Positions 54,148 through 64,000 of a stretch of DNA of 64,000 bases are shown one piece after another (positions within the stretch are counted from its first letter, which is position 1; each line of letters starts with the position of its first letter). Made by a program: the position numbers and the translations under genes. The stretch spans positions 145,000 to 208,999 of the forward strand of contig JAFDXR010000010.1 in NCBI GenBank assembly GCA_018267825.1, given 5' to 3'. The notes under the pieces were generated by a model. The model saw only the letters and a list, made by a program, of their open reading frames with translations. It did no database searches and was not told the origin of the DNA. Origin of the DNA: Bacteroidota bacterium (GTDB lineage: Bacteria > Bacteroidota > Bacteroidia > B-17B0 > Aurantibacillaceae).

Positions 54148-55530
54148 TTATAATCTGAAATTAACGGCCACTGTAATCCGGTTTTCTTCTTTGCGGAGAT
54201 CCGGTTTCCATGGAATTAGTGTGGTAGGTCCGTTCACAAGTCCCGAAGGCGATGTGGTGCCTCCATGACCTGCAAAATAAGGCATGTTGGCCTGGCGGTA
54301 AATGTATTCCAGGCGGAAGGTTACAAAATCATTCGGCATGATGTCGAAGGTGCTGGTGAACTGAAACAAATGAAGCTTTTCGTTTTTACTGAGAGCGAGA
54401 TCATAATCGTTTGGAACCGTTGAAGGAGCCGCCGGTGTAAACGCCAGGTAAGGTGATGTGTTTACCCCATTCACAACAGACTGGTTGGTGAGGTAATCAC
54501 CACGAAGGGTCCAGCCTATTTTATTTTTATAAAACCATAAACGGTTTGCCAGCGAAACACCGGTCATGAAATTCTGATTCGCATGAACGGTATCACCCTT
54601 CTGGTTGTTTGACTGAAAACCATAATGCGAATTGAGGCTGAATCCGGCCTGCGATAAACCTTTTGATTCTTTGTGTTTGTAGTACCTGGCCACGATGCTG
54701 TTGTCGTGATGAAAGCGCCAGCGAGTCGATTGGTGGCCGAGTGTATCGGCCTGCTGCGTGTCGTGTCCGCCATAAAAATTAGCTACCAGCTGCACATTTT
54801 CATTGGGCCGGAAATAATTCGAGAAACCAACGCCCGGGCCTTTTGCATAACTATTGTACGACTGCCAGCCATTGAGCAGCCAGAGCTCCACCTTGTATTT
54901 TTTGCTGGGGAAAGCCTGTACGCGAGCCCCTGAAAAATAAAATGGTGTAAAGTCGCAGAGCAGACTCCTCTGGTAGCACCAGTTTTCCTGGGTCATATAA
55001 CTTTCAAGGCCGATGTAGCTCATGAAAATTCCCATCTCCACATTCACGCCGTACCACTTATTAAAATGGTAGCCTGCTGCTGCTTCGCGAATGTATTTCA
55101 GGTTATTGATGCTGGTATTGCGCCCTTTATTCACAGAGATATCAATGTCCTGTACAATGGAAGCCATTTGCCCGTATTGCAGCCAGAGGCGCCCGACAAT
55201 ATTTTTGTAATTGGATTCCATACCGATACTGGCCATGTTCAGCGTAAACTCATTGTGGCGGCCTACAGTCGATGAAATTGTTTGCGTATTATCGATCGGA
55301 TCAGCAAAATTGTAATTGTAATAGGTGTCGAGATAACTCACACCGGTCAGAATAACTTCATCTGTTTTTTTGTCGCGTAATACCAGCGGAAAATGTGATT
55401 GCCGGTTTTGTCCGTTGATCCAGGTTAAATCCATACCGTCGAATGGAATTTTCGGTACGCTGTCGGTAGCAGTCTGAGCCATGCCCGATAATGCAATGGT
55501 ACAGGCAACCATGAAGTAAAACAATTTCAT
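54148..55530 (-). CDS. BBP2/OmpL-like outer-membrane porin
   Basis: This 460-aa protein has a signal peptide (ending LSGMAQ) and the BBP2 (putative beta-barrel porin-2, OmpL-like) pattern: LTGVSYLDTYYNYNFADP, EFTLNMASIGMESNYKNIVG, AGYHFNKWYGVNVEMGIF and SGARVQAFPSKKYKVELWL. It is predicted to form a barrel in the outer membrane with unknown substrate. It ends with a Leu after NRITVAVNFRL. Its stop immediately precedes the ACC-deaminase-like frame. Confidence 0.8.
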   Translation of the reverse strand: MKLFYFMVACTIALSGMAQTATDSVPKIPFDGMDLTWINGQNRQSHFPLVLRDKKTDEVILTGVSYLDTYYNYNFADPIDNTQTISSTVGRHNEFTLNMASIGMESNYKNIVGRLWLQYGQMASIVQDIDISVNKGRNTSINNLKYIREAAAGYHFNKWYGVNVEMGIFMSYIGLESYMTQENWCYQRSLLCDFTPFYFSGARVQAFPSKKYKVELWLLNGWQSYNSYAKGPGVGFSNYFRPNENVQLVANFYGGHDTQQADTLGHQSTRWRFHHDNSIVARYYKHKESKGLSQAGFSLNSHYGFQSNNQKGDTVHANQNFMTGVSLANRLWFYKNKIGWTLRGDYLTNQSVVNGVNTSPYLAFTPAAPSTVPNDYDLALSKNEKLHLFQFTSTFDIMPNDFVTFRLEYIYRQANMPYFAGHGGTTSPSGLVNGPTTLIPWKPDLRKEENRITVAVNFRL

Positions 55531-55653
55531 ACTGTAAAATTACGCTACAAATGTATGTTTCTGATGATATCTGAGGTGTCTTTTGGCTGATTTTTAACAG
55601 GTTTCGGTTTGTTACAGGGCTCTATTCTGTAAAAGTGAAATCAAAGCGTCTGA

Positions 55654-55845
<192 letters not shown>

Positions 55846-55862
55846 ATATTCTATCCTGCTAT

Positions 55863-57869
55863 ATGACAACAGCCGATTTTCAACAGCACATTTTACGTGG
55901 TATTCCCACTGAATTGCCACCTGCCAAAGCGTATGAAACTGATATCAATCATGCGCCGAAGCGTAAAGAAATACTGAATGCCGAAGAAAAAAAACTGGCT
56001 CTGCGTAACGCCCTGCGGTATTTTGATAAAAAACATCACGCTACACTGATTCAGGAATTTGCCGAAGAACTTAAAACATACGGCCGGATTTACATGTATC
56101 GGTTTCGTCCCGATTATAAAATTTATGCCCGCCCCATTCATGAGTACCCGCACAGGAGCCGCCAGGCTGCTGCTATTATGCACATGCTCAGCAATAACCT
56201 CGACTATGCAGTGGCGCAGCACCCGCACGAGCTGATTACTTATGGTGGAAACGGTGCCGTATTCCAGAACTGGGCTCAATACCTGCTTACCATGCAGTAC
56301 CTCGCTACCATGACTGATGAGCAGACCCTGGTATTATACAGCGGACACCCGATGGGATTGTTTCCATCGCATGCCGAAGCACCCCGTGTGGTGATTACCA
56401 ATGGCATGATGATCCCGAATTACAGCAAGCCCGACGATTGGGAAAAATTCAACGCTCTGGGTGTAACCCAATACGGCCAGATGACAGCCGGAAGCTTTAT
56501 GTACATTGGCCCGCAGGGTATTGTACATGGTACAACCATTACAGTAATGAATGCAGCCCGCAAAGTATCGAAAAGTGAAGAAGACCGCAAGGGCAAACTG
56601 TTTGTAACCTGCGGATTAGGCGGCATGAGCGGAGCACAACCAAAAGCCGGAAAAATTGCAGGCCTTGTTGCTGTGGTCGCTGAGATCAATCCGAAAGCAA
56701 CCCGCACGCGCCATTCGCAGGGCTGGGTAGATGAGGTTCATGAAAATCTGGATGAACTGATAACCCGTATTAAAAAAGCCGTATCCTCGAAAGAAGCCGT
56801 ATCACTGGCTTACCAGGGTAACGTTGTCGATCTCTGGGAGCGTTTGGTAAAAGAAGATATGCGTGTTGATATTGGCTCGGATCAGACATCACTCCACAAC
56901 CCATGGGCCGGAGGCTATTATCCGGTAGGGATGAGCCTGGAAGAAAGCAATCGCATGATGGCTGAGAATCCCGAAGGATTTAAGAAAGAAGTTCAGAAAA
57001 CGTTGGTGCGTCATGCCAATGCCGTGAATACATTGGCGCAAAAAGGCATGTATTTCTTTGATTATGGAAATGCATTTTTACTGGAGGTCAGTCGTGCCGG
57101 AGCGGCGATTACAAAACCAAACGGCGATTTTATTTACCCGAGCTATGTACAGGATATTCTTGGACCGATGTGTTTCGATTATGGTTTCGGCCCGTTCCGT
57201 TGGGTGTGTACAAGTGCCGATGCCGCCGATCTTCGCAAAACAGATGAAATTGCACTGGCTGTGCTGGAGGATATGTACAAAACAGCACCTGGTGAAATCA
57301 AACAACAGCTTAGCGATAATATCGCCTGGATTCGTGATGCCATGAAGAATAACCTGGTTGTGGGATCACAGGCACGTATCCTGTATGCCGACAGCGAAGG
57401 CCGGATTAAAATTGCAGAAGCGATTAATAAAGCTATTGCCGCCGGACAAATTTCAGCACCGGTTGTCCTGGGCCGTGATCATCACGATGTGAGTGGTACA
57501 GATTCGCCGTACCGTGAAACGTCCAATATTTATGATGGGTCGAGGTATACTGCCGATATGGCTGTACAGAATTTTGTGGGCGATGCTTTCCGCGGCGCAA
57601 CCTGGATCAGTCTTCACAATGGCGGTGGTGTGGGTTGGGGCGAGGTCATCAACGGAGGCTTCGGGCTTGTGCTGGATGGTACTACAGATGCCGACAGGCG
57701 ATTGAAGCAAATGCTTTTCTGGGATGTAAACAATGGCATAGCGCGCCGGTCATGGGCCAGGAATGAAGAAGCCTTGTTTGCGATAAAACGCGAAATGCAA
57801 AGAACCCCTCAGTTGAAAGTGACACTGCCAAATCTGGTAGACGATTCTCTTTTACAGAATATGAGTTAA
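55863..57869 (+). CDS. hutU: Urocanate hydratase HutU
   Basis: This 668-aa enzyme is of the long Bacteroidota size (the classical Pseudomonas enzyme is about 555). Conserved blocks are YGGNGAVFQNWAQYLLTMQY, CGLGGMSGAQPKAGKIAG, DQTSLHNPWAGGYYPVGMS, CFDYGFGPFRWVCTSADAAD and the NAD-loop segment GGGVGWGEVINGGFGLVLDG. It hydrates urocanate to imidazolonepropionate using NAD+ as a prosthetic group in histidine degradation. No other hut gene is in the window. A G/C-rich hairpin follows. Confidence 0.95.
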   Translation: MTTADFQQHILRGIPTELPPAKAYETDINHAPKRKEILNAEEKKLALRNALRYFDKKHHATLIQEFAEELKTYGRIYMYRFRPDYKIYARPIHEYPHRSRQAAAIMHMLSNNLDYAVAQHPHELITYGGNGAVFQNWAQYLLTMQYLATMTDEQTLVLYSGHPMGLFPSHAEAPRVVITNGMMIPNYSKPDDWEKFNALGVTQYGQMTAGSFMYIGPQGIVHGTTITVMNAARKVSKSEEDRKGKLFVTCGLGGMSGAQPKAGKIAGLVAVVAEINPKATRTRHSQGWVDEVHENLDELITRIKKAVSSKEAVSLAYQGNVVDLWERLVKEDMRVDIGSDQTSLHNPWAGGYYPVGMSLEESNRMMAENPEGFKKEVQKTLVRHANAVNTLAQKGMYFFDYGNAFLLEVSRAGAAITKPNGDFIYPSYVQDILGPMCFDYGFGPFRWVCTSADAADLRKTDEIALAVLEDMYKTAPGEIKQQLSDNIAWIRDAMKNNLVVGSQARILYADSEGRIKIAEAINKAIAAGQISAPVVLGRDHHDVSGTDSPYRETSNIYDGSRYTADMAVQNFVGDAFRGATWISLHNGGGVGWGEVINGGFGLVLDGTTDADRRLKQMLFWDVNNGIARRSWARNEEALFAIKREMQRTPQLKVTLPNLVDDSLLQNMS

Positions 57870-57907
57870 GCTCCTGTAAAGGAAATATTTCCTGACTTGT
57901 TAAAACC

Positions 57908-57922
57908 AGGGGGCCACCCCCT
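57908..57922 (+). terminator. Possible hutU terminator
   Basis: A short perfect stem AGGGGG / CCCCCT with a 3-nt loop is followed by CTGTTTTG. The T run is weak. Confidence 0.45.
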
Positions 57923-58083
57923 CTGTTTTGTAGATGAAACGTGTTAACAACATGTTGAAAACCACCTTCCAATGCCCTAAGACCGCTTTTTAATGACTAA
58001 AAGTTGCCTTTCAGTTACTGGAAATTATTTGCAAGTGTCGGGAATAATATTATTTTTATTGCATTAATTACACAAAACCTCCA

Positions 58084-58536
58084 ATGAAACACACACTTAC
58101 TGTCATTTTTACAATGACAATGCTTTTTTGTTATTCCCAACAAATCAAAAAGACCCACAAAGTGGTTTTAAAAACGGACAGTATCACTATTTTTAACGAC
58201 AAGTACCCCTCTCTTATTTCCGGAGAATCTTATTTCGTTTGTAAGGAAGATTATACTTATAGCTTTACAGACGCAGGGTTCGATAAATTCAGAAGCGATC
58301 TGAAATCGCAAAGTCCCGATATACTGGCATTCAAATCCGCAGATAATAAATCCCTGATCTGCATTTTCCCGAAGCTATCTACCAAAGGCATTTATGAACT
58401 TCATGATTTTGTGCTCAAACAATTTGAAGAAAGCGCCATGAGCCAGGTTAAGACCAAACAAACCATTCATGTTCAGGTCGTAGACAGTTATGATCCTCAT
58501 GATCTTCCGTCTGAAAAAGGATTCAGCTACAATTAA
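58084..58536 (+). CDS. Exported hypothetical protein
   Basis: This 150-aa protein has a signal peptide (MKHTLTVIFTMTMLFCYSQ) and no recognised family. The mature part is polar, with YSFTDAGFDKFRSDLKSQSP and a C-terminal helix (GIYELHDFVLKQFEESAMSQ). It lies 48 bp upstream of the giant adhesin gene. The region 57,870-58,083 before it holds only the weak terminator and AT-rich sequence. Confidence 0.65.
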   Translation: MKHTLTVIFTMTMLFCYSQQIKKTHKVVLKTDSITIFNDKYPSLISGESYFVCKEDYTYSFTDAGFDKFRSDLKSQSPDILAFKSADNKSLICIFPKLSTKGIYELHDFVLKQFEESAMSQVKTKQTIHVQVVDSYDPHDLPSEKGFSYN

Positions 58537-58584
58537 CCCGCATTTACAATAGATACACACACTCCACACTAACCACTATAACCT

Positions 58585-61500
58585 ATGAAGTCAGTATTAC
58601 TTTATGTTTTTATCTTTCTTGGCCTGCTGGGTTTATCGCAGCCTATCAACGATAATCCATGTACCAGTATTCCATTAGCAATTGGCAATACATGTACCCA
58701 AACCACGGCCAATAATAATGGCGCAACCGCTACCGCGGGTGTTACGGCCCCGGGTTGCGGAAACTACGCAGGCGGCGATGTTTGGTTTTCCGTTGTCTGC
58801 CCTGCCTCTGGTTCATTTACAGTAACCACGTATGGTACAGCCCTCAACGACTGCGCCATGGCCATGTACTCCGGCGCCTGTAGCGCACTTACACTGGTAA
58901 GCTGTACGGCAAATGGTAACGTTAACATGCCGGTTATCACAACCAGCGGTCTTACTCCGGGTGCTACGTATTATTTCCGGGTGTGGGACGAAAACAATGA
59001 CCAGATCGGAGCTTTCGATATTTGCGCTACAGCCACAGCTACAGCGCCTTTGGCACCCACCAACCAGGATTGTTTAAATGCGATTCCTGTGTGTCAGTCG
59101 ACTTACAACAACCCTAACTCATATTCCGGTACAGGTAACGTGGGTAATGAAATTAATACAGCACTCAGCTGTTTATATTCCGGTGAGAAAAATGATGTGT
59201 GGTATCAGTTCACCGTACAGAACTCAGGACAGCTTTGTTTCTTAATTGATCCGAACAACACCAGCAATGATTATGACTGGGCTTTATTTAATCTGACAGG
59301 TTTCAACTGCAGTGATATTGCCAACAACTCGGCGCTGCAGGTTGCCTGTAACTATTCCGGCCAGACATCCTATTCTGCTACAGGCTCCCAGCATCCTTCC
59401 TGGGGTGGCCCGAATCAAAACGGAAATACCGGTCTTGTTCCCAATCCGAATACCAGCAATTACCAGACAAGCTCCTGCATTGCGGTAACAACAGGACAAA
59501 GCTTTGTTTTAAATATTTCAAACTTCTCCAGTTCAGCAAATGGATATGACTTATATTTCCCGCCTCCGGGTACTTCCGGTATGGCGATTATTTATGACAA
59601 CGTACCGCCTACCATGCTTGGTGCAACCGCAACTCCGGGTTGTGCAGGAAATCAGATCATGATCAACTTCAGTGAGAACGTGAAATGTAATACAGTATCC
59701 AATGGCGACTTTTCGGTTTCAGGTCCCGGTGGGCCATATACCATTACAAGTGTTGTAGGTTCTGCCTGTACCGGTGGTTCTCAGTACGAAAATCAATACC
59801 TGATCAACTTTACCCCGGCACTTACTACAACGGGCACATACACCTTTTGTTTGACAAACACTGCGGGTAACGTAGCAGATGCATGTAATAACCTGTCATC
59901 AGCTTCCTGTTTTACATTTGCCATTGCCGGTCCTTCTGTGACGGCTGTTCCGACAAACCTCAATTGTAATAATATTTCAACCGGTAGTATTGCGGCAACC
60001 GGTTCAGGTGCAGGCTCGCCATTCACATACCAGTTAAATGGTGGTACAGGCCAGGCCAGCGGAACTTTCAGTGGTCTTGCAGCAGGAACCTATACCATTA
60101 AAACAACTGCCACAAGCGGTTGCTCGGCAACAACAACGGTAACTCTTACACAACCTACAGCTCTTGTAGTTAATGCTACACCAACCGGTGCAACATGTGC
60201 GGGTACAGGCTCTATCTCAACTACTGTGTCCGGCGGCACACCGGGTTATACCTATGCCTGGACACCTTCGGGTTCCGGCGCCAACCCTACCGGATTACCT
60301 TCAGGAACATATACTGTAACCGTAACCGATTCAAAATCGTGTACACAAACTGCAGTAGCCAGTATTGCCGCGCCTCCTACAGCTACGGCTACATTCAACA
60401 GCTCGGCCAACCAGTGTTTAAACGGAAACAGTTTTACATTCACCAATACCGGCACTGCGGGTGGAACACATACCTATAGTTTTAGTCCTGTAGCCGGTGC
60501 TCCTGCTGCGGGCAGTGGTGCCAACTATGGTCCTGTATCATTTACATCGGCCGGAACATATACCGTTACACACAATGTAAATAATGGCGGCTGTGTCGAT
60601 ACAAGAACAGCAACGGTTATCATTTTTCCGAACCCTACCAGTGTTGCCACTACCAGCATCAATACAACCTGTGGTTTATCAAACGGATCATTCACGGTAA
60701 ATGCTTCAGGCGGTACACCGGCTTATAATTACAGCATTAACGGAGGAGCTTATTCAGCAGCGACCAGTACAACCAATATTCCGGCCGGCACATACAACGT
60801 ATCTGTGCGCGATGCCAACAACTGTACCTATACAACATCCATTAATATCACAAACATCCCGGGTCCTACGGCGATTACACTTAGTGCAAACAACGCTTCC
60901 TGTGGTTCCAGCAATGGCAGTATCAATACGCCAACTGTAACCGGCGGTACACCTACGTATTCTTATTCAGTAAACGGCGGTGCCTATACAACAAGCCCGG
61001 TATTAACAGGTCTGGCATCAGGTACCTATTCCATTACAGTGAAAGATGCCAATGGATGTACCATTGGAAACTCTGTGAACGTAGGTAATGCAACCGGCCC
61101 AACAAACGTGGCATTAACATCCAACCCAACTGCCTGTGTAGGCAGTACCGGCACATACAGCATCGGCACAGTAACCGGCGGTACAGCACCTTATACATAT
61201 TCTGTAAGCCCTGGTCCTGCAGGTTTTAACAGTACAACCAATTTCACAGGCCAGGCAGCAGGTACCTATACGGTTATTGTAAAAGATAATAACGGCTGTA
61301 CATATTCCAAAACAGTTGTTGTAGGTGGCGTGGCAGGTCCTTCAGCCATGACTGTGAGTACGGGTAACGCCTCCTGTGGTACGGCTAATGGTACTGCAAC
61401 TGTAACCGGTGTTACAGGTGGTACAGCCTCATACCAATACCAGGCAGATGGCGGCGCATTTAATACACCAACGGTGTTTACAGGCCTTGCAGCTGGTTCG

Positions 61501-64000
61501 CATACCATGACCGTGAAAGATGCGAATGGCTGTACACTTTCCGTGCCTTTCACCGTTGGTAATAACGGTAGCCCTTCGGCAAACGTTTCGGCAACATCAA
61601 ATATTACCTGTAACGGTGGCAGTAACGGTTCGTTTACTGTGAGTGCAAGCGGTGGTTCAGGCGGCTATACATATAGTATTACACCGGGTGGTACCAGCAA
61701 CGGAACAGGGATATTCACAGGCTTAACAGCCCAGGCTTATACCGTTACCGTAAAAGATGCTGCCAACTGTTTTACAACAACCACAACCAGTTTAACTCAG
61801 CCATCGGCTGTTGCTTTGAGCCTGACACCTTTGAATGTAAGTTGTAATGCCGGTACAAACGGTACCATTACCGCCAGCGGCTCCGGCGGAACAGGACCAT
61901 ACCAGTATTCACTGAATGGTGGTGGCTACCAGGTGAGCACAACATTTACAGGCTTAAGCGCAGGTGTATATAACATTACTGTTAAAGACAATAATGGTTG
62001 TACATTGTCGCAGACAACCACTGTTAACCAGCCTACACCAATAAACGTAGCTGTAACAACAGGTAGCGCCAATTGTACTGCATCTAACGGAACGGCTACA
62101 GCAATTCCTTCAGGGGGTACTTCACCTTATACATACTCATGGACTTCGGGTGGCGGATCTGCTGCAACCAGCAACGGATTACCAACAGGGACCTATACAG
62201 TGACGGTAACAGACAATAACGGTTGCGTGAAAACAGCTGCTGCAACCATTGGTCAGATCACGGGCGGAACAGCAACTATATCCAACATCAATAACGTAAC
62301 CTGCTTTGGTGCAGCCAATGGTAACCTCACGGTTTCTATGGGTGGTAACGCCACAGCGCCATTTACTTATGTATGGAGCCCTTCGGGTGGTAGTGCTGCC
62401 ACAACAACAAGTCTCGGCCCGGGCGGATATACGGTTCAGGTAACCGATTTCTACGGCTGTAAATCTTTTGCCAACGGAACAATTACTGAGCCCCTGGCTA
62501 TTAATGCTGCATTAACATCTACAGCAGCAGCCTGCTTTGGATCCAGTACCGGTATTGTATCGGCAAGTGGCAGTGGGGGTACAGCTCCGTACAGCTATAT
62601 CTGGAGCCCTACGGCTTCCACGAACTCTGTTGTTACGGGATTGCCTGCCGGAACATACAGTTGTACTGTATCCGATGCACACTCCTGTACGATTACAAAA
62701 TCGGTGACTGTTACCCAACCAACTGCGGTTTCAATTACATCAACAGTCACACCTGCCAATTGTAACCAAGCGAACGGATCAGCCACAGTCACAGCAAGCG
62801 GCGGTACAGCAGCATATACATATACATGGAGTAATGGTGCAACAGGTAATGCCGTAACAGGCGTTTCAGCAAACACCTATACCATTATTGTAAAAGACGC
62901 CAATAACTGTACTGCAAATCTTGCAGTGACCATTCCAAATCTGGCCGGACCTACTATGACACTTACCACCAAAACGGATGTAAGCTGTAACGGCGGTAAT
63001 AATGGTACAGCAACCTATTCGGTATCAGGTGGTACAAGCCCGTATATTTATCACTGGAGTAATAATCAGGTAACACCAACCGCTACCAATATGAGCGCAG
63101 GTCTCTATACTATATCTGCTACAGATCAGAATGGTTGTGTGGTTTCGGCATCAGTAACGATTACCGAACCAAGCCTGCTTGTAGTAAATGTTGCCGGAAC
63201 AGATCCTAAATGTAACGGCTCTGCAACCGGTAGTGCTACAGTAAGTCCGATCGGTGGTACACCAAATTACTCTTATTCATGGACAGGCGGTGCGGGTACG
63301 GCCAGCACAGCATCTAACCTGTTGCCAGGAAACTATATTGTAACCGTAACTGATAGTAAAGGTTGTGTGAAAACAGCTTCTGTATCTTTGGCAAATCCTC
63401 CGGCATTAGCTGTATCAATTACGAATACAGCTGTAACCTGTTTTAATGCATGCAATGGTATTGCTTCGGCAAGTCCATCCAATAACGTGGGCGTGGTTAC
63501 CTATAGCTGGACCGGGTCTAATCCTCAGACAACCCAGGTAGCGACCGGACTCTGTGCCGGAGCCTATACGGTTTACATTTCCGATCAGAATAGCTGTACA
63601 GCTACAGGAACAACCACAATTACACAACCAACCATTCTTACGGCAAGTATAACATCTTCCGGTAATGCCAAATGTTATGGCGACAGCAACGGATTTGCTG
63701 TTGTGAGTGCAGCTGGCGGAACACCTGCGTATACATATACATGGTCAGGCGGTGCCGGTAACTCATCCAATGCCAATAACCTTGCCGCAGGAACATATAC
63801 AGTGAATGTAGGCGACAGTAAAGGTTGTACAGCATCTACAAATATTACCATTACCCAGCCGGCAGTGTTCACTGCGGTGGCTACAGGCACAAATGTAAAA
63901 TGTTATAATGCCTGCGACGGTAAAGCAGTTGTAAGTTATAGTGGTGGCACCGGACCATATACATTCCTTTGGTCACCATCACTGGCAACAACATTCTCTG
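58585..64000 (+). CDS. Giant SprB-repeat adhesin, 3' end missing
   Basis: The ATG at 58,585 starts a frame open to the window edge, 1805 complete codons. The protein has a signal peptide (MKSVLLYVFIFLGLLGLSQ), two N-terminal beta domains (DNPCTSIPLAIGNTC; DCLNAIPVCQSTYNNPNSYS), then from about residue 445 some 17 tandem SprB repeats of ~65-75 residues with the pattern CxGxxNGxATVxxSGGTxPYxYxW...AGTYTVTVTDxNGCT. A PKD-like unit (NQCLNGNSFTFTNTG) interrupts the early repeats. SprB-type adhesins are exported by T9SS and can serve gliding motility. The C-terminal sorting signal lies outside the window. Confidence 0.88.
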   Translation, partial: MKSVLLYVFIFLGLLGLSQPINDNPCTSIPLAIGNTCTQTTANNNGATATAGVTAPGCGNYAGGDVWFSVVCPASGSFTVTTYGTALNDCAMAMYSGACSALTLVSCTANGNVNMPVITTSGLTPGATYYFRVWDENNDQIGAFDICATATATAPLAPTNQDCLNAIPVCQSTYNNPNSYSGTGNVGNEINTALSCLYSGEKNDVWYQFTVQNSGQLCFLIDPNNTSNDYDWALFNLTGFNCSDIANNSALQVACNYSGQTSYSATGSQHPSWGGPNQNGNTGLVPNPNTSNYQTSSCIAVTTGQSFVLNISNFSSSANGYDLYFPPPGTSGMAIIYDNVPPTMLGATATPGCAGNQIMINFSENVKCNTVSNGDFSVSGPGGPYTITSVVGSACTGGSQYENQYLINFTPALTTTGTYTFCLTNTAGNVADACNNLSSASCFTFAIAGPSVTAVPTNLNCNNISTGSIAATGSGAGSPFTYQLNGGTGQASGTFSGLAAGTYTIKTTATSGCSATTTVTLTQPTALVVNATPTGATCAGTGSISTTVSGGTPGYTYAWTPSGSGANPTGLPSGTYTVTVTDSKSCTQTAVASIAAPPTATATFNSSANQCLNGNSFTFTNTGTAGGTHTYSFSPVAGAPAAGSGANYGPVSFTSAGTYTVTHNVNNGGCVDTRTATVIIFPNPTSVATTSINTTCGLSNGSFTVNASGGTPAYNYSINGGAYSAATSTTNIPAGTYNVSVRDANNCTYTTSINITNIPGPTAITLSANNASCGSSNGSINTPTVTGGTPTYSYSVNGGAYTTSPVLTGLASGTYSITVKDANGCTIGNSVNVGNATGPTNVALTSNPTACVGSTGTYSIGTVTGGTAPYTYSVSPGPAGFNSTTNFTGQAAGTYTVIVKDNNGCTYSKTVVVGGVAGPSAMTVSTGNASCGTANGTATVTGVTGGTASYQYQADGGAFNTPTVFTGLAAGSHTMTVKDANGCTLSVPFTVGNNGSPSANVSATSNITCNGGSNGSFTVSASGGSGGYTYSITPGGTSNGTGIFTGLTAQAYTVTVKDAANCFTTTTTSLTQPSAVALSLTPLNVSCNAGTNGTITASGSGGTGPYQYSLNGGGYQVSTTFTGLSAGVYNITVKDNNGCTLSQTTTVNQPTPINVAVTTGSANCTASNGTATAIPSGGTSPYTYSWTSGGGSAATSNGLPTGTYTVTVTDNNGCVKTAAATIGQITGGTATISNINNVTCFGAANGNLTVSMGGNATAPFTYVWSPSGGSAATTTSLGPGGYTVQVTDFYGCKSFANGTITEPLAINAALTSTAAACFGSSTGIVSASGSGGTAPYSYIWSPTASTNSVVTGLPAGTYSCTVSDAHSCTITKSVTVTQPTAVSITSTVTPANCNQANGSATVTASGGTAAYTYTWSNGATGNAVTGVSANTYTIIVKDANNCTANLAVTIPNLAGPTMTLTTKTDVSCNGGNNGTATYSVSGGTSPYIYHWSNNQVTPTATNMSAGLYTISATDQNGCVVSASVTITEPSLLVVNVAGTDPKCNGSATGSATVSPIGGTPNYSYSWTGGAGTASTASNLLPGNYIVTVTDSKGCVKTASVSLANPPALAVSITNTAVTCFNACNGIASASPSNNVGVVTYSWTGSNPQTTQVATGLCAGAYTVYISDQNSCTATGTTTITQPTILTASITSSGNAKCYGDSNGFAVVSAAGGTPAYTYTWSGGAGNSSNANNLAAGTYTVNVGDSKGCTASTNITITQPAVFTAVATGTNVKCYNACDGKAVVSYSGGTGPYTFLWSPSLATTFS

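Noticed and set aside
58585..64000. Regularly spaced DNA repeats that might look like a CRISPR array
   Set aside because: The spacing of about 200-225 bp, codon-phased, and the SprB protein pattern show coding repeats and no spacer structure.

Overview
The window comes from a member of the Bacteroidota, probably in or near the Chitinophagales/Sphingobacteriales. The reasons are type IX secretion (T9SS) C-terminal sorting domains on three proteins, a giant SprB-repeat adhesin, PorT-like and BBP2-like outer-membrane barrels, a DUF5522 protein, Bacteroidota-style promoters (TTG, about 20 nt, TAnnTTTG) and almost no Shine-Dalgarno sequences. No rRNA, tRNA or CRISPR array was seen. Identifications come from reading motifs; no database search was run.

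Positions 2-22,000 are an accessory RHS/polymorphic-toxin locus. A three-gene operon opens it: a >1570-aa exported RHS-associated protein (cut by the window edge), a small envelope protein carrying a translated REP-like repeat, and a 3080-aa RHS protein whose last ~255 residues are a variable toxin domain. Base composition falls abruptly to AT-rich at about 13,800, inside the RHS gene. Downstream, to about 21,950, is an array of displaced RHS 3' cassettes. Each cassette is a piece of RHS core, a C-terminal toxin and an immunity gene. They are complete at 15,752 and 17,315, frameshifted at 19,113, and reduced to remnants at 20,404 and 20,881. A ~118-bp direct repeat (three near-full copies, several truncated ones) sits immediately after the immunity genes. 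Two non-homologous-looking toxin domains show a caspase-like His...Cys pattern. Their putative immunity proteins have signal peptides, whereas the remaining intact toxin is paired with a cytoplasmic Imm8-like protein. This array is the most novel part of the window.

Positions 22,000-58,000 are ordinary chromosome. They hold a T9SS-exported metalloprotease, an OmpA-like lipoprotein, MscL, a dienelactone hydrolase, the RseP/Dxr envelope-isoprenoid pair, an MlaEF-type lipid ABC transporter, Mfd, two more T9SS-sorted surface proteins, an ALDH7-type aldehyde dehydrogenase, a SlyD-type prolyl isomerase, the haem proteins HemJ and HemL, an acyl-CoA thioesterase, a GT9 glycosyltransferase, a TatD nuclease, a UbiA-like membrane protein, FtsX, two paralogous envelope proteins, an ACC-deaminase-like PLP enzyme, a BBP2 porin, DUF5522 and urocanate hydratase. 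Convergent genes are often separated by shared bidirectional hairpin terminators.

Positions 58,585-64,000 hold the first 1805 codons of a giant SprB-repeat adhesin that runs off the right edge.
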